The notes under the pieces were generated by a model. That model was not told where the DNA came from. It was given only the letters and a program-made list of their open reading frames with translations, and ran no database searches. A stretch of DNA of 64,000 nt from Flavobacterium sp. 102 (GTDB lineage: Bacteria > Bacteroidota > Bacteroidia > Flavobacteriales > Flavobacteriaceae): contig NZ_RBKX01000001.1 of the NCBI RefSeq assembly GCF_003634615.1, positions 2,046,001-2,110,000 of the forward strand. Reading direction: 5' to 3'. Below, piece by piece: positions 16,926 to 26,058 of this stretch (positions are counted from its first letter, which is position 1; every line of letters starts with the position of its first letter). The translations under genes were made by a program, and so were the position numbers.

Positions 16926-16946
16926 TTAAATCGACTTAATGGTTTA

Positions 16947-16954
16947 CAAAAGTA
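16947..16954 (-). promoter_or_regulatory. Predicted -7 promoter element (TACTTTTG, minus strand)
   Basis: The minus strand reads TACTTTTG, matching TAnnTTTG, 22 bases upstream of the murB start. The site lies between murB and the stop of asnB, so murB is not dependent on read-through. Confidence 0.45.
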
Positions 16955-16968
16955 AACAATCCATCATT

Positions 16969-18816
16969 TTAAACGAATTTCTTTTGGTAGTTTTTTTGCC
17001 AAACATGGAACATGAAAAGTGGCATTATATAAGGAATAATTTTGGTGTTTCCTTTTTGAATTTCACTGACAATTTTACTACCGTTGATGTTTTCCAAAAA
17101 AGGCATATCAAACATCTCGCTTTTGGCAAAACTGTTCAGTTCTTCTTTAAAAATAGGATATTCAGTCAAGTATTTTCCCCATGGCGCGCTCAAACCAATC
17201 TTTCTGAAATCGATGATTTCTTTAGGAAGTTTATCTTTCATCGTAGTTTTGAGAATGAACTTTCCTTTTTTACCGGTGAACATCCATTTGCTGTCAAGTG
17301 TTCCTAAACCGGCGACTAATCTTGGGTCTAAAAACGGTTCGCGACATTCAATCGAACTTCCCATAGTGCAACGGTCGTTTCGGTCTAATAACGAACACAA
17401 ATAAGTGTGTTGGTCAAAATACAAGGCTTGACGTTGTAAGTCTTTTGGATACAACTCTTGCGCTTCTTGTAAAATCTGATGGCGATAGGCATTTTCGGGT
17501 TTGTTCTTATTGCCATAAAACAAATTAATATCTTCAGGATAGACATTAGAACCATTGAAAATCACTAAATCCGCATCGCTGTTGATCTTGGAATAACGGA
17601 ACAATTTGTCGTAGCGCGGTTTTTTATTAAAGGTTTCAAACTTCGAAATTTGTGAAATGACTTTTAGCAAAGAAGGATTTTTCAAGGCTTTGTAACGTAC
17701 ATAACCACCCATCAATTCGTCGGCACCTTCACCGGAAAGCAGCACTTTTACTTTTGGCTTTGCCAATTTAGCGATGGCCAATAAATGCGGTTCGTTGAGG
17801 TGCATTATCGGTTCGTCTTGGAAATAAGTGGTTTCAAATAAATTTTGGTACAAATTGTCATTCTCCAATTGGGTATGATTCAAAATATATTGGTACTCTT
17901 CCGTAATCCTTTTGGCCAAATGAAATTCATTGTGTTCGGCTTCCGAAAAACTGATATTGAAAGCCTCAATATTCTTAAAATTTTGATGGTATAAAGCCGA
18001 TAGAATCGAGCAGGAGTCTAATCCGCCACTGAGTAGAACACCAACGGGAACATCACTCACCATGCGCAGTTTTACCGAATCAAAGAAAGTTTCTTCAAAC
18101 CATTTTTTCGGATGGATAATTGGGCTGTGGTTTTGGATTTGTTCTTTTAAATTCCACCATCTGTTAGTCGTGCTTTTGCCGTTTTCCTCAATAACCATAT
18201 AATGTCCTGGGAGCAACTTTTTCACATGATTATACAAAGTGTTTTCACCGGCAACAAAACGATTGAAAACATATTCTTCCATACCGTTTTCCGAAATTTC
18301 TAAAGGAACACCGGCGGTAAAAAGCGCTTTTTGTTCTGAGGCAAAAAATAAAGTGTTTTGGTGAATGGCGTAATACAAAGGTTTTACACCCATTCGATCT
18401 CTGCAAAGCGATAGTTTTTTTTCTAAAGTGTCCCAAATAGCGAAGGCAAACATCCCGTTCAAGCGATGTAGCATTTCCATACCATATAATTCAAAGAGCC
18501 TAAGTAGGACTTCTGTGTCAGAGCCTGATTTTAAAGTGATTCCTTTGCTTTTTAATTCGGGATAAAAAGATTGGTAATTGTAAATTTCACCATTAAAGAC
18601 GATGATGTATCTTCCGTTTTCGGATATAAATGGCTGATGACCGGCTGTTGAAGTATCAATAATGGAAAGCCTTCTATGACCTAAGCCTATATTGTTGTTG
18701 AGATAAATGCCTTTGTCATCCGGACCACGATGTTCCAGGACATCACGCATTTTAACCAATTGATTTTCGTCAACCGGTTTATAGTTTAAATGTAGAATTC
18801 CGTTTATGCCGCACAT
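16969..18816 (-). CDS. asnB: Asparagine synthase, glutamine hydrolysing
   Basis: The 615-residue protein begins MCGINGIL, placing the glutaminase nucleophile at Cys2 after Met removal. The N-terminal Ntn amidotransferase domain shows LEHRGPDDKG, LGHRRLSIID and FNGEIYNY. The C-terminal synthetase domain carries the pyrophosphate loop SGGLDS and LLSGEGADELMGGY. It makes asparagine from aspartate, ATP and glutamine. Paralogues in polysaccharide loci amidate sugars or cell-wall precursors. The 4-base gap to the upstream glycosyltransferase gene suggests this copy may serve surface glycan synthesis rather than amino acid supply. Confidence 0.9.
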   Translation of the reverse strand: MCGINGILHLNYKPVDENQLVKMRDVLEHRGPDDKGIYLNNNIGLGHRRLSIIDTSTAGHQPFISENGRYIIVFNGEIYNYQSFYPELKSKGITLKSGSDTEVLLRLFELYGMEMLHRLNGMFAFAIWDTLEKKLSLCRDRMGVKPLYYAIHQNTLFFASEQKALFTAGVPLEISENGMEEYVFNRFVAGENTLYNHVKKLLPGHYMVIEENGKSTTNRWWNLKEQIQNHSPIIHPKKWFEETFFDSVKLRMVSDVPVGVLLSGGLDSCSILSALYHQNFKNIEAFNISFSEAEHNEFHLAKRITEEYQYILNHTQLENDNLYQNLFETTYFQDEPIMHLNEPHLLAIAKLAKPKVKVLLSGEGADELMGGYVRYKALKNPSLLKVISQISKFETFNKKPRYDKLFRYSKINSDADLVIFNGSNVYPEDINLFYGNKNKPENAYRHQILQEAQELYPKDLQRQALYFDQHTYLCSLLDRNDRCTMGSSIECREPFLDPRLVAGLGTLDSKWMFTGKKGKFILKTTMKDKLPKEIIDFRKIGLSAPWGKYLTEYPIFKEELNSFAKSEMFDMPFLENINGSKIVSEIQKGNTKIIPYIMPLFMFHVWQKNYQKKFV

Positions 18817-18820
18817 ATAA

Positions 18821-19888
18821 CTAAATAGTGGCGGATTTAGTTGTAATCAAATCGTGGTATTTCAAGGCAATTTTTTTCATGTTTTTTTCGTAGTTGGCAT
18901 TCTCTTCAACAAACGCTCTGTTGGCTAAAATAGCTAGTTTAGTTAAATCTGTATGGAGAAAAGCCCACTCTAATTCTTCCGCTAATTTAACAGCATTTTC
19001 GGAAGGTACAAGTATTCCGTTAATTTTTTGTTCTATCCAATGACGATTGCCGGGTAAATCACTTACAATTGGGAAACAACCACAGGCCATAGCTTCAAAT
19101 AGAGAAGCCGAAACACCTTCTGTAGTTGGCATACTGATGTAGAAATTGGATTTTTGTAAATAGGTTGGAATATCATTATTGTCAATTCTGCCCATAAAGT
19201 CAACTTCCTTTTCTATATTCAATTCTATGGCTAAAGATTGTAGTTTTTTCAATTCGATACCATCACCAATAATTACAAGATTAAAAGGAATGTTTTTTTG
19301 CTTCAGCAATGCAAAAGCTTTTAAAATCAGATCATGTTGGTATTCCGGATTTAGCGAACGCGTTATAATTGCGTTGATTTTTTGGTTGTCATACGCCTCA
19401 TTGAACTGAAAAAAATTGAGATTAATGCCTTTGGGTAAAATCATCACTTTCGACATGTCGACACCACTTTCAATCATATGATTGGCCATTACAGTTCCCC
19501 AAGCATGAATTAAATCGGCTTTGTTATAAGCATATTTTTGAATGATTTTTTTGAATGGATAGGATGGGGAATTCACCGGCCATAAATCGGTTATGCCTTG
19601 TTGGGCAATGGCTATGGGTTTAATGCCACACAATGCTGCCAGGTATCCATAACTAGTGGTTCGCTCCGCAATGACCATATCAGCATTGAATTTTTTGACG
19701 ATGCTTTTTATGGTGAAAAATGCTTTGGTCAACTCAAGTATTCGAATCAATCTGTAAATTCCGTAGCTTTTGGTTTGCAATTCCCAAGTGACAATTTCGA
19801 AGTCGCCAAAATCTCGGAGTCCATTCATCCAAGTAACAGCATCGGCGCGATAAGTTTCGCCCAAAAACAGTATTCTTTTTTTAGCCAT
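18821..19888 (-). CDS. Family 4 glycosyltransferase
   Basis: The 355-residue protein has a GT-B fold. The C-terminal nucleotide-sugar binding half contains INAIITRSLNPEYQHDLILK, FNLVIIGDG and the EX7E element in TEGVSASLFEAMACGCFPIV. The N-terminal acceptor half starts KKRILFLGETYRADAVTWM. It probably adds a sugar to a surface glycan. It is co-directional with asnB and directly follows the DUF2461 gene, with 7 bases between. No other glycan biosynthesis genes lie nearby, so this is an isolated pair. Confidence 0.87.
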   Translation of the reverse strand: MAKKRILFLGETYRADAVTWMNGLRDFGDFEIVTWELQTKSYGIYRLIRILELTKAFFTIKSIVKKFNADMVIAERTTSYGYLAALCGIKPIAIAQQGITDLWPVNSPSYPFKKIIQKYAYNKADLIHAWGTVMANHMIESGVDMSKVMILPKGINLNFFQFNEAYDNQKINAIITRSLNPEYQHDLILKAFALLKQKNIPFNLVIIGDGIELKKLQSLAIELNIEKEVDFMGRIDNNDIPTYLQKSNFYISMPTTEGVSASLFEAMACGCFPIVSDLPGNRHWIEQKINGILVPSENAVKLAEELEWAFLHTDLTKLAILANRAFVEENANYEKNMKKIALKYHDLITTKSATI

Positions 19889-19895
19889 TGATTAT

Positions 19896-20570
19896 TTAAT
19901 CTTCAGTCTCTAAAGCTCTACGTAAAAAGTCATTCATCGGTTTTAAAGTGATTAGTTTTTGCGCTACTATTTTGCTGAAATCTTTGTCAGTAAAAAGAGC
20001 ATCATCAATTTTAGTTGAAGCCGTATAACTTTTCAGTTTTAAAAATTCAATGGCCGGATGATTTGGGTCGAAATCTTTGGGTGCTTTTTTTAAGGTGTTA
20101 CTGTCGTCGCGTGTCAGTGTTGCAAATGTTGATTTGAAAGTTTTATCATTGACAATAGCTTCTAAATCTTCATTAAAAAAAGCGATTTCTTTGCGTATTT
20201 TTTTTAATTCATTAGGTTCCGGACACCAAACACCACCGGCGATAAAGGAATTTCCTTTTTCGAAGTGTACATAATATCCCGGACTGTTTTTACGGAATTT
20301 ATTTTGGGTAAACCATACGCCCATGTTGGTTTTATAAGGCGATTTGTCTTTAGAAAAACGAATGTCGCGATTGATGCGAAACGTACAATTTTTGACTTCC
20401 AACGGTTCTAAAGTTTTGTCCAATGGTTTCATTTCTGCCAAAAGCAAAGCAATGTAATTATGATAATCCTTTTTGTAATTTTCATACCTTTTTTTATTGG
20501 CATGCATCCAATCGGTATTGTTGTTTGCGATTAAATCTTCCAGAAACAGGAGGGCATCTTTAGTTATCAT
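19896..20570 (-). CDS. DUF2461 family protein
   Basis: The 224-residue protein matches the DUF2461 (TIGR02453) family: FLEDLIANNNTDWMHANKKR near the start, CTFRINRDIRFSKDKSPYKT in the middle and GGVWCPEPNELKKIRKEI after it. The family is cytoplasmic and widespread, with no proven function. It starts 1 base from the stop of the rhodanese-thioredoxin gene, so the two are co-transcribed. Confidence 0.9.
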   Translation of the reverse strand: MITKDALLFLEDLIANNNTDWMHANKKRYENYKKDYHNYIALLLAEMKPLDKTLEPLEVKNCTFRINRDIRFSKDKSPYKTNMGVWFTQNKFRKNSPGYYVHFEKGNSFIAGGVWCPEPNELKKIRKEIAFFNEDLEAIVNDKTFKSTFATLTRDDSNTLKKAPKDFDPNHPAIEFLKLKSYTASTKIDDALFTDKDFSKIVAQKLITLKPMNDFLRRALETED

Positions 20571-20571
20571 A

Positions 20572-21279
20572 CTACAAGTGTTTTCTTAATTCTTCTTCCG
20601 AGATATAGCCTATATTCCGCCATACTTCTTTACCGTTCTCGTATATAATAACGGTAGGTAAACCATCAATTTTCATTTCTTCGGTCAAAGTTTTATTTTC
20701 ATCGGCATCCAATCTTATGATTTTAATTTGGTCTTTCAATTCTTCTTGCAATTTCAATACATATGGTTTCATTTTTTGACAAGGACCACACCAAACCGCA
20801 GTGAAATTGACCAAGACTTTTTTGTCGGATGTGATCAGTTTTTGATAATCGTCCGAAGTCATTCCGGTTTTGGCACTGGTAGAGCTTTGCGAAGACTTAG
20901 GCAGGTCGTTAGCGGTCCATTTCATGATGCCGCCTTCTAAATTGTAAATCTCTTTGAAACCCATTTCAGCTAATTTATCTGCTGCTTGTGCGCTTCTTCC
21001 GCCTACTTTGCAATACACGAAAATTGGTTTGGTTTTGTCAAATCCAGCCGCTTTCGAGACAAAATCATTATTGTTTATATTGACATTGGTCGCATTTTCA
21101 AGGTGTTCAACGCTATATTCTTGCGGCGTTCTAACATCAAGTAATTGAGGTTTTTCAGTAGTTTTTAGCTTTTCAGCGTAAGCTTTAGGTGCTAATGTTT
21201 GAATATTTTTACTTGGTTGTCCTTGACAGCTTATGAATAGGAAACTCAATAATAATAGAGAAAATAATTTGGTTTTCAT
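20572..21279 (-). CDS. Rhodanese-thioredoxin fusion lipoprotein
   Basis: From ATG 21279 the protein has 235 residues; an in-frame TTG three codons upstream is less likely. A lipoprotein signal ends in FISC (Cys18). Residues about 28-115 are a rhodanese domain with active-site Cys in VYCKVGGRSA. Residues about 130-235 are a thioredoxin domain with the WCGPC active site and the cis-Pro region DGLPTVIIYENG. It would act outside the cytoplasm in sulfur transfer and disulfide chemistry, possibly with the thioredoxin half reducing the rhodanese persulfide (inference). It leads into the DUF2461 gene. Confidence 0.88.
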   Translation of the reverse strand: MKTKLFSLLLLSFLFISCQGQPSKNIQTLAPKAYAEKLKTTEKPQLLDVRTPQEYSVEHLENATNVNINNNDFVSKAAGFDKTKPIFVYCKVGGRSAQAADKLAEMGFKEIYNLEGGIMKWTANDLPKSSQSSTSAKTGMTSDDYQKLITSDKKVLVNFTAVWCGPCQKMKPYVLKLQEELKDQIKIIRLDADENKTLTEEMKIDGLPTVIIYENGKEVWRNIGYISEEELRKHL

Positions 21280-21319
21280 GTCTTGCAATTTTTTAGCTAA
21301 ATTACAAAATAGTGTAACA

Positions 21320-22399
21320 TTATAAGTTAAATATTTTGTAACTCTGATGGGTTGTTTTTACTATGTTTTCCGTTCGTTCCGGATGTGTATCCGAGATAAA
21401 TAATTGCCCGAATTCTTCGTTGTTGACCATTTCTATAATCTTACTAACGCGAAATTCATCCAGTTTGTCAAAAATATCATCAAAAAGCAGGATTGGTTTT
21501 TCGCCGCTTTGTTTTTTGACAAAATCGAATTGGGCCAACTTCAAAGCGATAAGAAAAGATTTTTGTTGGCCTTGAGAACCAAACTTTTTAATCGGATAAT
21601 GGTCAATTTCGAATGACAAATCGTCTTTGTGAACACCAACAGAAGTGTATTGTAAAGCTCGATCTTTGCTGAGATTTTCTTCTAATAAAGTCAAAGTGTC
21701 TTTTTCGAATAAATCACTTTGGTAAACCAATTGCACGGTTTCGGCAGAGTTGGTAATGTCTTGGTGGTATTGGTTAAATATCGGAATAAATTCTTCCAGA
21801 AACTTTTGTCTTTTGTCGAAAATAGTTTTTCCCAAATTATCCAACTGCTCATTATAGATGCTTAAAGTGTCTTTTTCAAACACATGGTTCAAGGCGAAAT
21901 ACTTCAACAAAGCATTGCGTTGGCTGATGATTTTTTGGTATTGAATGAGTTTTTGTAAGTAAGTGTTATCCAATTGCGAAATCACGCTGTCCATAAATTT
22001 ACGTCGCGTTTCGCTACCTTCGATGATTAAATCTCTATCGGCTGGAGAAATGATGACCAACGGAATAAAACCAATATGGTCGGAAAATTTTTCGTAGACT
22101 TTGCTGTTGCGTTTGAGGATTTTTTTTTGGCCTTTTTTCAAACTGCAGAGAATTTGCTCGGAACGGTCATTTTTTTCGAACTCGCCATCGACTACAAAAA
22201 ACTCTTCGCCATGTTTGATATTTTGCACCGCTAACGGATTGAAATAACTTTTACCATTGGCCAAATGATAAATAGCGTCGAGTATGTTGGTTTTTCCAAT
22301 ACCGTTTTTACCCACGAAACAATTGATTTTGAGGTCAAATTCGAAGGAAGCGTCTGAAAAATTCTTGTAATTGAGTATTGATATTCGTTTTAAAAACAA
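21320..22399 (-). CDS. recF: DNA replication and repair protein RecF
   Basis: The 359-residue SMC-like ATPase loads RecA at single-strand gaps. It has Walker [10 protein letters not shown] at about residues 30-38, the RecF block [17 protein letters not shown], the signature [17 protein letters not shown] and Walker [18 protein letters not shown]. The frame opens with TTG (protein [14 protein letters not shown]) because no ATG is available and a stop lies ten codons upstream. The conserved N-terminus supports this TTG as the true start. No replication partner genes are adjacent, unlike the dnaA-dnaN-recF order of other phyla. Confidence 0.93.
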   Translation of the reverse strand: MFLKRISILNYKNFSDASFEFDLKINCFVGKNGIGKTNILDAIYHLANGKSYFNPLAVQNIKHGEEFFVVDGEFEKNDRSEQILCSLKKGQKKILKRNSKVYEKFSDHIGFIPLVIISPADRDLIIEGSETRRKFMDSVISQLDNTYLQKLIQYQKIISQRNALLKYFALNHVFEKDTLSIYNEQLDNLGKTIFDKRQKFLEEFIPIFNQYHQDITNSAETVQLVYQSDLFEKDTLTLLEENLSKDRALQYTSVGVHKDDLSFEIDHYPIKKFGSQGQQKSFLIALKLAQFDFVKKQSGEKPILLFDDIFDKLDEFRVSKIIEMVNNEEFGQLFISDTHPERTENIVKTTHQSYKIFNL

Positions 22400-22650
22400 T
22401 TTGGATTTGTTTGAAATTAGTGTTTAAGCTCCTTATTTATATCAGGAAAAGGTTGATTAATTATTGTTATTCCCAAGCCTTAAAGTTAAGAGGTGCAAAT
22501 TATTCAAAAATAACGAGAAAAATAGCTTTTAAATTTTTTCTTTAAGTGATATTTTGTCTTTGAAAAGAAAGAACCTTTGATAAAAAAAAATAATTTCATC
22601 AGTATTAAATATTAAATCAATTTTTTTTGTGTCGGTTTGAATAAAAATTT

Positions 22651-22658
22651 TATTTTTG
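22651..22658 (+). promoter_or_regulatory. Predicted -7 promoter element (TATTTTTG)
   Basis: TATTTTTG matches TAnnTTTG. A TTG lies 21 bases upstream (22627-22629) as a -33 element, so both halves of a Bacteroidota promoter are present 21 bases before the ATG at 22680. Confidence 0.6.
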
Positions 22659-22679
22659 CGCACACTAAATTAAAAATAG

Positions 22680-23468
22680 ATGGCAACTTTTAACAAAAGA
22701 GGATATAGATCACCAAAAGAAAAAGAAGAGAAATTAGACAATAATTTTATTGAAGATGTGAATGTTGATGTTAAAGACAGTACAACCGCAAAAGCATTTG
22801 ATACTTTAGATGAATCAGCTTCGAGAGCAGAAGATTTTATTGCAAAAAATCAAAAAGTTATTTTAGGTTTCCTTGTTGCTGTAGTATTGGCGGTTGTTGG
22901 TTATTTTGCTTATGAAAAATTTATTGCTGAGCCAAACCAACAAGATGCTGCGGATCAGTTATTCGTTGCGCAACAAAACTTCCAAAAAGCAGTTGACGGT
23001 GATGTAAAAGCGGATTCATTGTTCAATTTAGTATTAAACGGTTCTGAAGGTAAATTTGGAGTCTTAAAAATCGCTGAAGAATATTCAGGAACTGCTGCCG
23101 GTAATTTGGCTAACTATTATGCCGGTATTGCTTACCTGAACACAGGTAAATATGCAGAAGCGGTAACAAGTTTAGAAAAATTCTCTACAAAAGATGTTAC
23201 TTTGAGTGCTTTGTCTAAAGGCGCTATTGGTGATGCTTATGCACAACAAAACAAACAAAAGGAAGCTCTAGAGTTTTATGTAAAAGCGGCAGACGTTAAC
23301 AGCACTAATGATTTTACAAGACCTAGATTTCTATTAAAAGCAGGAAAGACAGCTTTAGCTTTAGGAAATAAAGCAGAAGCATTAAAATATTTCACCGAAA
23401 TCAAAGAGAACTTCGATATGTCGCCGGAAGGACAACAAATTGATGCTTTGATTGGATTAGCAAATTAA
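22680..23468 (+). CDS. Membrane-anchored tetratricopeptide repeat protein
   Basis: The 262-residue protein has a charged N-terminal tail (MATFNKRGYRSPKEKEEK), one membrane span at about residues 60-80 (VILGFLVAVVLAVVGYFAYE) and TPR repeats from about 95 to the end (AGNLANYYAGIAYLNTGKYA, GAIGDAYAQQNKQKEALEFY). The layout resembles the YfgM family, which works near the Sec translocon and periplasmic chaperones. That role is inferred by shape only. It is the first gene of a block that continues with ribH, but a palindromic repeat of about 70 bp lies between them. Confidence 0.82.
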   Translation: MATFNKRGYRSPKEKEEKLDNNFIEDVNVDVKDSTTAKAFDTLDESASRAEDFIAKNQKVILGFLVAVVLAVVGYFAYEKFIAEPNQQDAADQLFVAQQNFQKAVDGDVKADSLFNLVLNGSEGKFGVLKIAEEYSGTAAGNLANYYAGIAYLNTGKYAEAVTSLEKFSTKDVTLSALSKGAIGDAYAQQNKQKEALEFYVKAADVNSTNDFTRPRFLLKAGKTALALGNKAEALKYFTEIKENFDMSPEGQQIDALIGLAN

Positions 23469-23471
23469 AAT

Positions 23472-23538
23472 AGTGATCAGTATTCAGTGTTTAGTTGGCA
23501 GTTAATATTGCTGAACACTAATAGCTGATGACTGAACA
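23472..23538. repeat. Intergenic inverted repeat built from TGTTCAGT-like units
   Basis: The left part (23472-23494) and right part (23511-23538) are imperfectly complementary and contain TCAGTATTCAGTGTTTAG and CTGAACACTAATAGCTGA. The same units form a longer hairpin at 34062-34174, which shows this is a dispersed family. It sits between the TPR gene and ribH. Confidence 0.6.
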
Positions 23539-23548
23539 ATCCTAAATT

Positions 23549-24040
23549 ATGGCTACGGCAAACAAAAACTTATCCAATTACGATAAAAACACAATCCCAA
23601 ACGCGAAAGACTTTCGGTTTGGGATTGTTGTTTCAGAATGGAACGATCATATTACAAATGGTTTGTATAACGGAGCTGAAGCAGCTTTGTTAGACTGTGG
23701 TGCGTTACCCGAAAATATTATCCGTTGGAATGTTCCCGGAAGTTTCGAATTGGTTTACGGAGCGCAACGCATGATTGTTACTCAAGAAGTAGATGTGGTG
23801 ATTACGATTGGTTGTGTGATTAAGGGCGAAACGATGCATTTCGAATTTGTCTGCGAAGGCGTAACCCAAGGCATCAAAGATTTGAACGTGCAAACGGATG
23901 TTCCGGTTATCTTTTGTTTATTAACCGATAACAACGAACAGCAATCTATCGATCGAAGCGGCGGTATTCATGGTAACAAAGGAACTGAAGCAGCAATCGC
24001 GGCAATTAAAATGGCTGATTTGAGAAGAAAAACAATTTGA
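23549..24040 (+). CDS. ribH: 6,7-dimethyl-8-ribityllumazine synthase
   Basis: The 163-residue protein condenses 5-amino-6-ribitylamino-uracil with 3,4-dihydroxy-2-butanone 4-phosphate to lumazine, the riboflavin precursor. It shows the family motifs FGIVVSEWNDHITNGLY, VPGSFELVYGAQRM, CVIKGETMHFEFVCEG (catalytic His region) and FCLLTDNNEQQSIDRSGG with GNKGTEAA. Length is normal for the lumazine synthase capsid subunit. No FMN riboswitch was seen upstream. It ends with its own terminator. Confidence 0.97.
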   Translation: MATANKNLSNYDKNTIPNAKDFRFGIVVSEWNDHITNGLYNGAEAALLDCGALPENIIRWNVPGSFELVYGAQRMIVTQEVDVVITIGCVIKGETMHFEFVCEGVTQGIKDLNVQTDVPVIFCLLTDNNEQQSIDRSGGIHGNKGTEAAIAAIKMADLRRKTI

Positions 24041-24067
24041 TTTTATTCCTTTTGAATATATAATATG

Positions 24068-24097
24068 AACCTATTCCTTTGTGAATAGGTTTTTTAT
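24068..24097 (+). terminator. Intrinsic terminator after ribH
   Basis: AACCTATTC (24068-24076) pairs perfectly with GAATAGGTT (24083-24091), followed by a T-rich tract. Confidence 0.88.
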
Positions 24098-24138
24098 TTT
24101 TAGGGAAGTATTAACTATAAATCCCAATACTTTTTCCT

Positions 24139-24146
24139 TAAATTTG
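24139..24146 (+). promoter_or_regulatory. Predicted -7 promoter element (TAAATTTG)
   Basis: TAAATTTG is an exact TAnnTTTG match 58 bases before the mutL ATG at 24205, downstream of the ribH terminator. Confidence 0.45.
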
Positions 24147-24204
24147 CTTGCTTCGGTTACCCAAATACTGAAGCCATAATAAAACACTGAATACTTAAAA
24201 AAGA

Positions 24205-26058
24205 ATGTCTAGTATAATTCAATTACTTCCTGATCACGTTGCCAATCAAATTGCTGCCGGCGAAGTGGTGCAAAGACCGGCTTCGGTAGTGAAAGAGCTA
24301 TTGGAGAATGCTGTTGATGCGAAAGCCACCGATATCAAACTCATCATTAAAGATGCCGGAAAATCATTGGTTCAAGTTATTGATAATGGTTTAGGAATGA
24401 GCGTAACCGATTCGCGTTTGTGTTTTGAACGGCATGCGACTTCTAAAATCCGTCAAGCGGAAGATTTATTTTCTTTGCATACTAAAGGTTTTCGCGGTGA
24501 AGCTTTGGCTTCTATTGCGGCGATTGCGCATGTGGAAATGAAAACCAAACAAGAGCAAGAAGAATTAGGTATTCACATAATTATTGAAGGCAGCAAATTT
24601 GTTTCTCAAGAACCGGCAGTTTTGCCTAAAGGTACTTCGTTTGCGGTCAAAAATTTATTTTTTAATATTCCGGCACGCCGTAATTTTTTAAAATCGGAAA
24701 CCGTTGAACAACGCCATATTGTTGATGAATTCCAACGCGTCGCGATGGCGCATCCGAATATTCATTTTACAATGTACCACAACGGCAGTGAAATGTTTAA
24801 CTTGCCGATATCGAATTTCAGACAACGCATCGTCAATATTTTTTCGGGTAAAACCAATGAGAAATTAGTTCCGGTAAAAGAAGACACCGAGATTGTAAAC
24901 CTGCAAGGATTTATAGGAAAGCCCGAATTCTCTAAAAAAAATAGAGGAGAGCAATTCTTTTTTGTCAACAATCGATTTATCAAAAGCGGTTATTTGCACC
25001 ATGCTGTCATGGCGGCTTATGAAGGTTTGCTGAAAGATGGCGCACAACCAAGTTATTTTTTATACTTAGATGTTCCGCCGCATACGATTGATATCAATAT
25101 TCATCCGACCAAAACCGAAATTAAGTTTGACGATGAACATGCGTTGTATGCTATTTTGCGCTCGTCTATCAAACACAGTTTAGGACAGTTTAATGTCGCT
25201 CCGGTATTGGATTTCGACCGCGACCCCAATTTAGACACGCCTTATCAATACCAAAATAAAGAAGCCGAGTATCCTACGATTCAAGTCGATAGGAGTTATA
25301 ATCCATTTTCAGAAGACAAGCAACCCAGTAAATCTTTTGCTTCTTCTTCTAATTATAGAAAGCCCGAAGCGCAACCGAGTTGGGAAAGCTTATATGTTGG
25401 TTTAAAACAAGCCGGACAAGAAATTGCCGAAATGACTTTTGAAAATGAGGCTGTAACTTCCTCTTTATTTGAAGAAAATGAAATAGAACAAGAAGTCAAA
25501 CGCACTTATCAAATTCATAAAAAATACATTGTCAGCCCAATCAAATCGGGTATGGTGATTATCAACCAAAAACGAGCGCACGAACGTGTTTTATACGAAG
25601 AGTTCTTAACCAGCATGACCGTGAAGCAAGCATCAAGTCAGCAATTGTTATTTCCTTTGCAGTTGTTTTATTCTTCAGACGAAGTAGCATTGTTGGCCGA
25701 ACTGAAAACATCACTCGAAAATACCGGTTTTGTTTTTGAAGCTATTGAAGATGACAATGTACTCATTTCAGGTTTGCCTGTCAATGTGACTGAAAGCGAA
25801 ATTTCTATCGTTTTGGAAGAGTTATTGAGTGATTTACAAGACGGTATTCCGGACAATAGTTTTTCTCAAAATGACACGATTGCCAAGTCGATGGCAAGAA
25901 GTTTGGCCATTAAAACCGGAACGTATTTAACCGAAAAAGAACAAGAAAATTTGGTGCACAATCTTTTTGCTTGCAAAGAACCGAATGTGTCACCGTTTCA
26001 AAAACCAACTTTCATCACGATGAGTGTGGAAGATTTAGATAAAAAATTCAGCTTATGA
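24205..26058 (+). CDS. mutL: DNA mismatch repair protein MutL
   Basis: The 617-residue protein couples MutS mismatch recognition to strand removal. The N-terminal GHKL ATPase shows ELLENAVDAKATDIK, VIDNGLGM and HTKGFRGEALASIAA. A second domain follows with NIHPTKTEIKF. The C-terminal dimerisation domain starts near residue 430. The endonuclease metal motif DQHAX2EX4E reads NQKRAHERVLYE here, so the leading Asp is Asn454 and His is Lys. The late block LFACKEPNVSPFQKPTF is conserved in the phylum. The stop codon overlaps the start of the first rhomboid gene. Confidence 0.95.
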   Translation: MSSIIQLLPDHVANQIAAGEVVQRPASVVKELLENAVDAKATDIKLIIKDAGKSLVQVIDNGLGMSVTDSRLCFERHATSKIRQAEDLFSLHTKGFRGEALASIAAIAHVEMKTKQEQEELGIHIIIEGSKFVSQEPAVLPKGTSFAVKNLFFNIPARRNFLKSETVEQRHIVDEFQRVAMAHPNIHFTMYHNGSEMFNLPISNFRQRIVNIFSGKTNEKLVPVKEDTEIVNLQGFIGKPEFSKKNRGEQFFFVNNRFIKSGYLHHAVMAAYEGLLKDGAQPSYFLYLDVPPHTIDINIHPTKTEIKFDDEHALYAILRSSIKHSLGQFNVAPVLDFDRDPNLDTPYQYQNKEAEYPTIQVDRSYNPFSEDKQPSKSFASSSNYRKPEAQPSWESLYVGLKQAGQEIAEMTFENEAVTSSLFEENEIEQEVKRTYQIHKKYIVSPIKSGMVIINQKRAHERVLYEEFLTSMTVKQASSQQLLFPLQLFYSSDEVALLAELKTSLENTGFVFEAIEDDNVLISGLPVNVTESEISIVLEELLSDLQDGIPDNSFSQNDTIAKSMARSLAIKTGTYLTEKEQENLVHNLFACKEPNVSPFQKPTFITMSVEDLDKKFSL

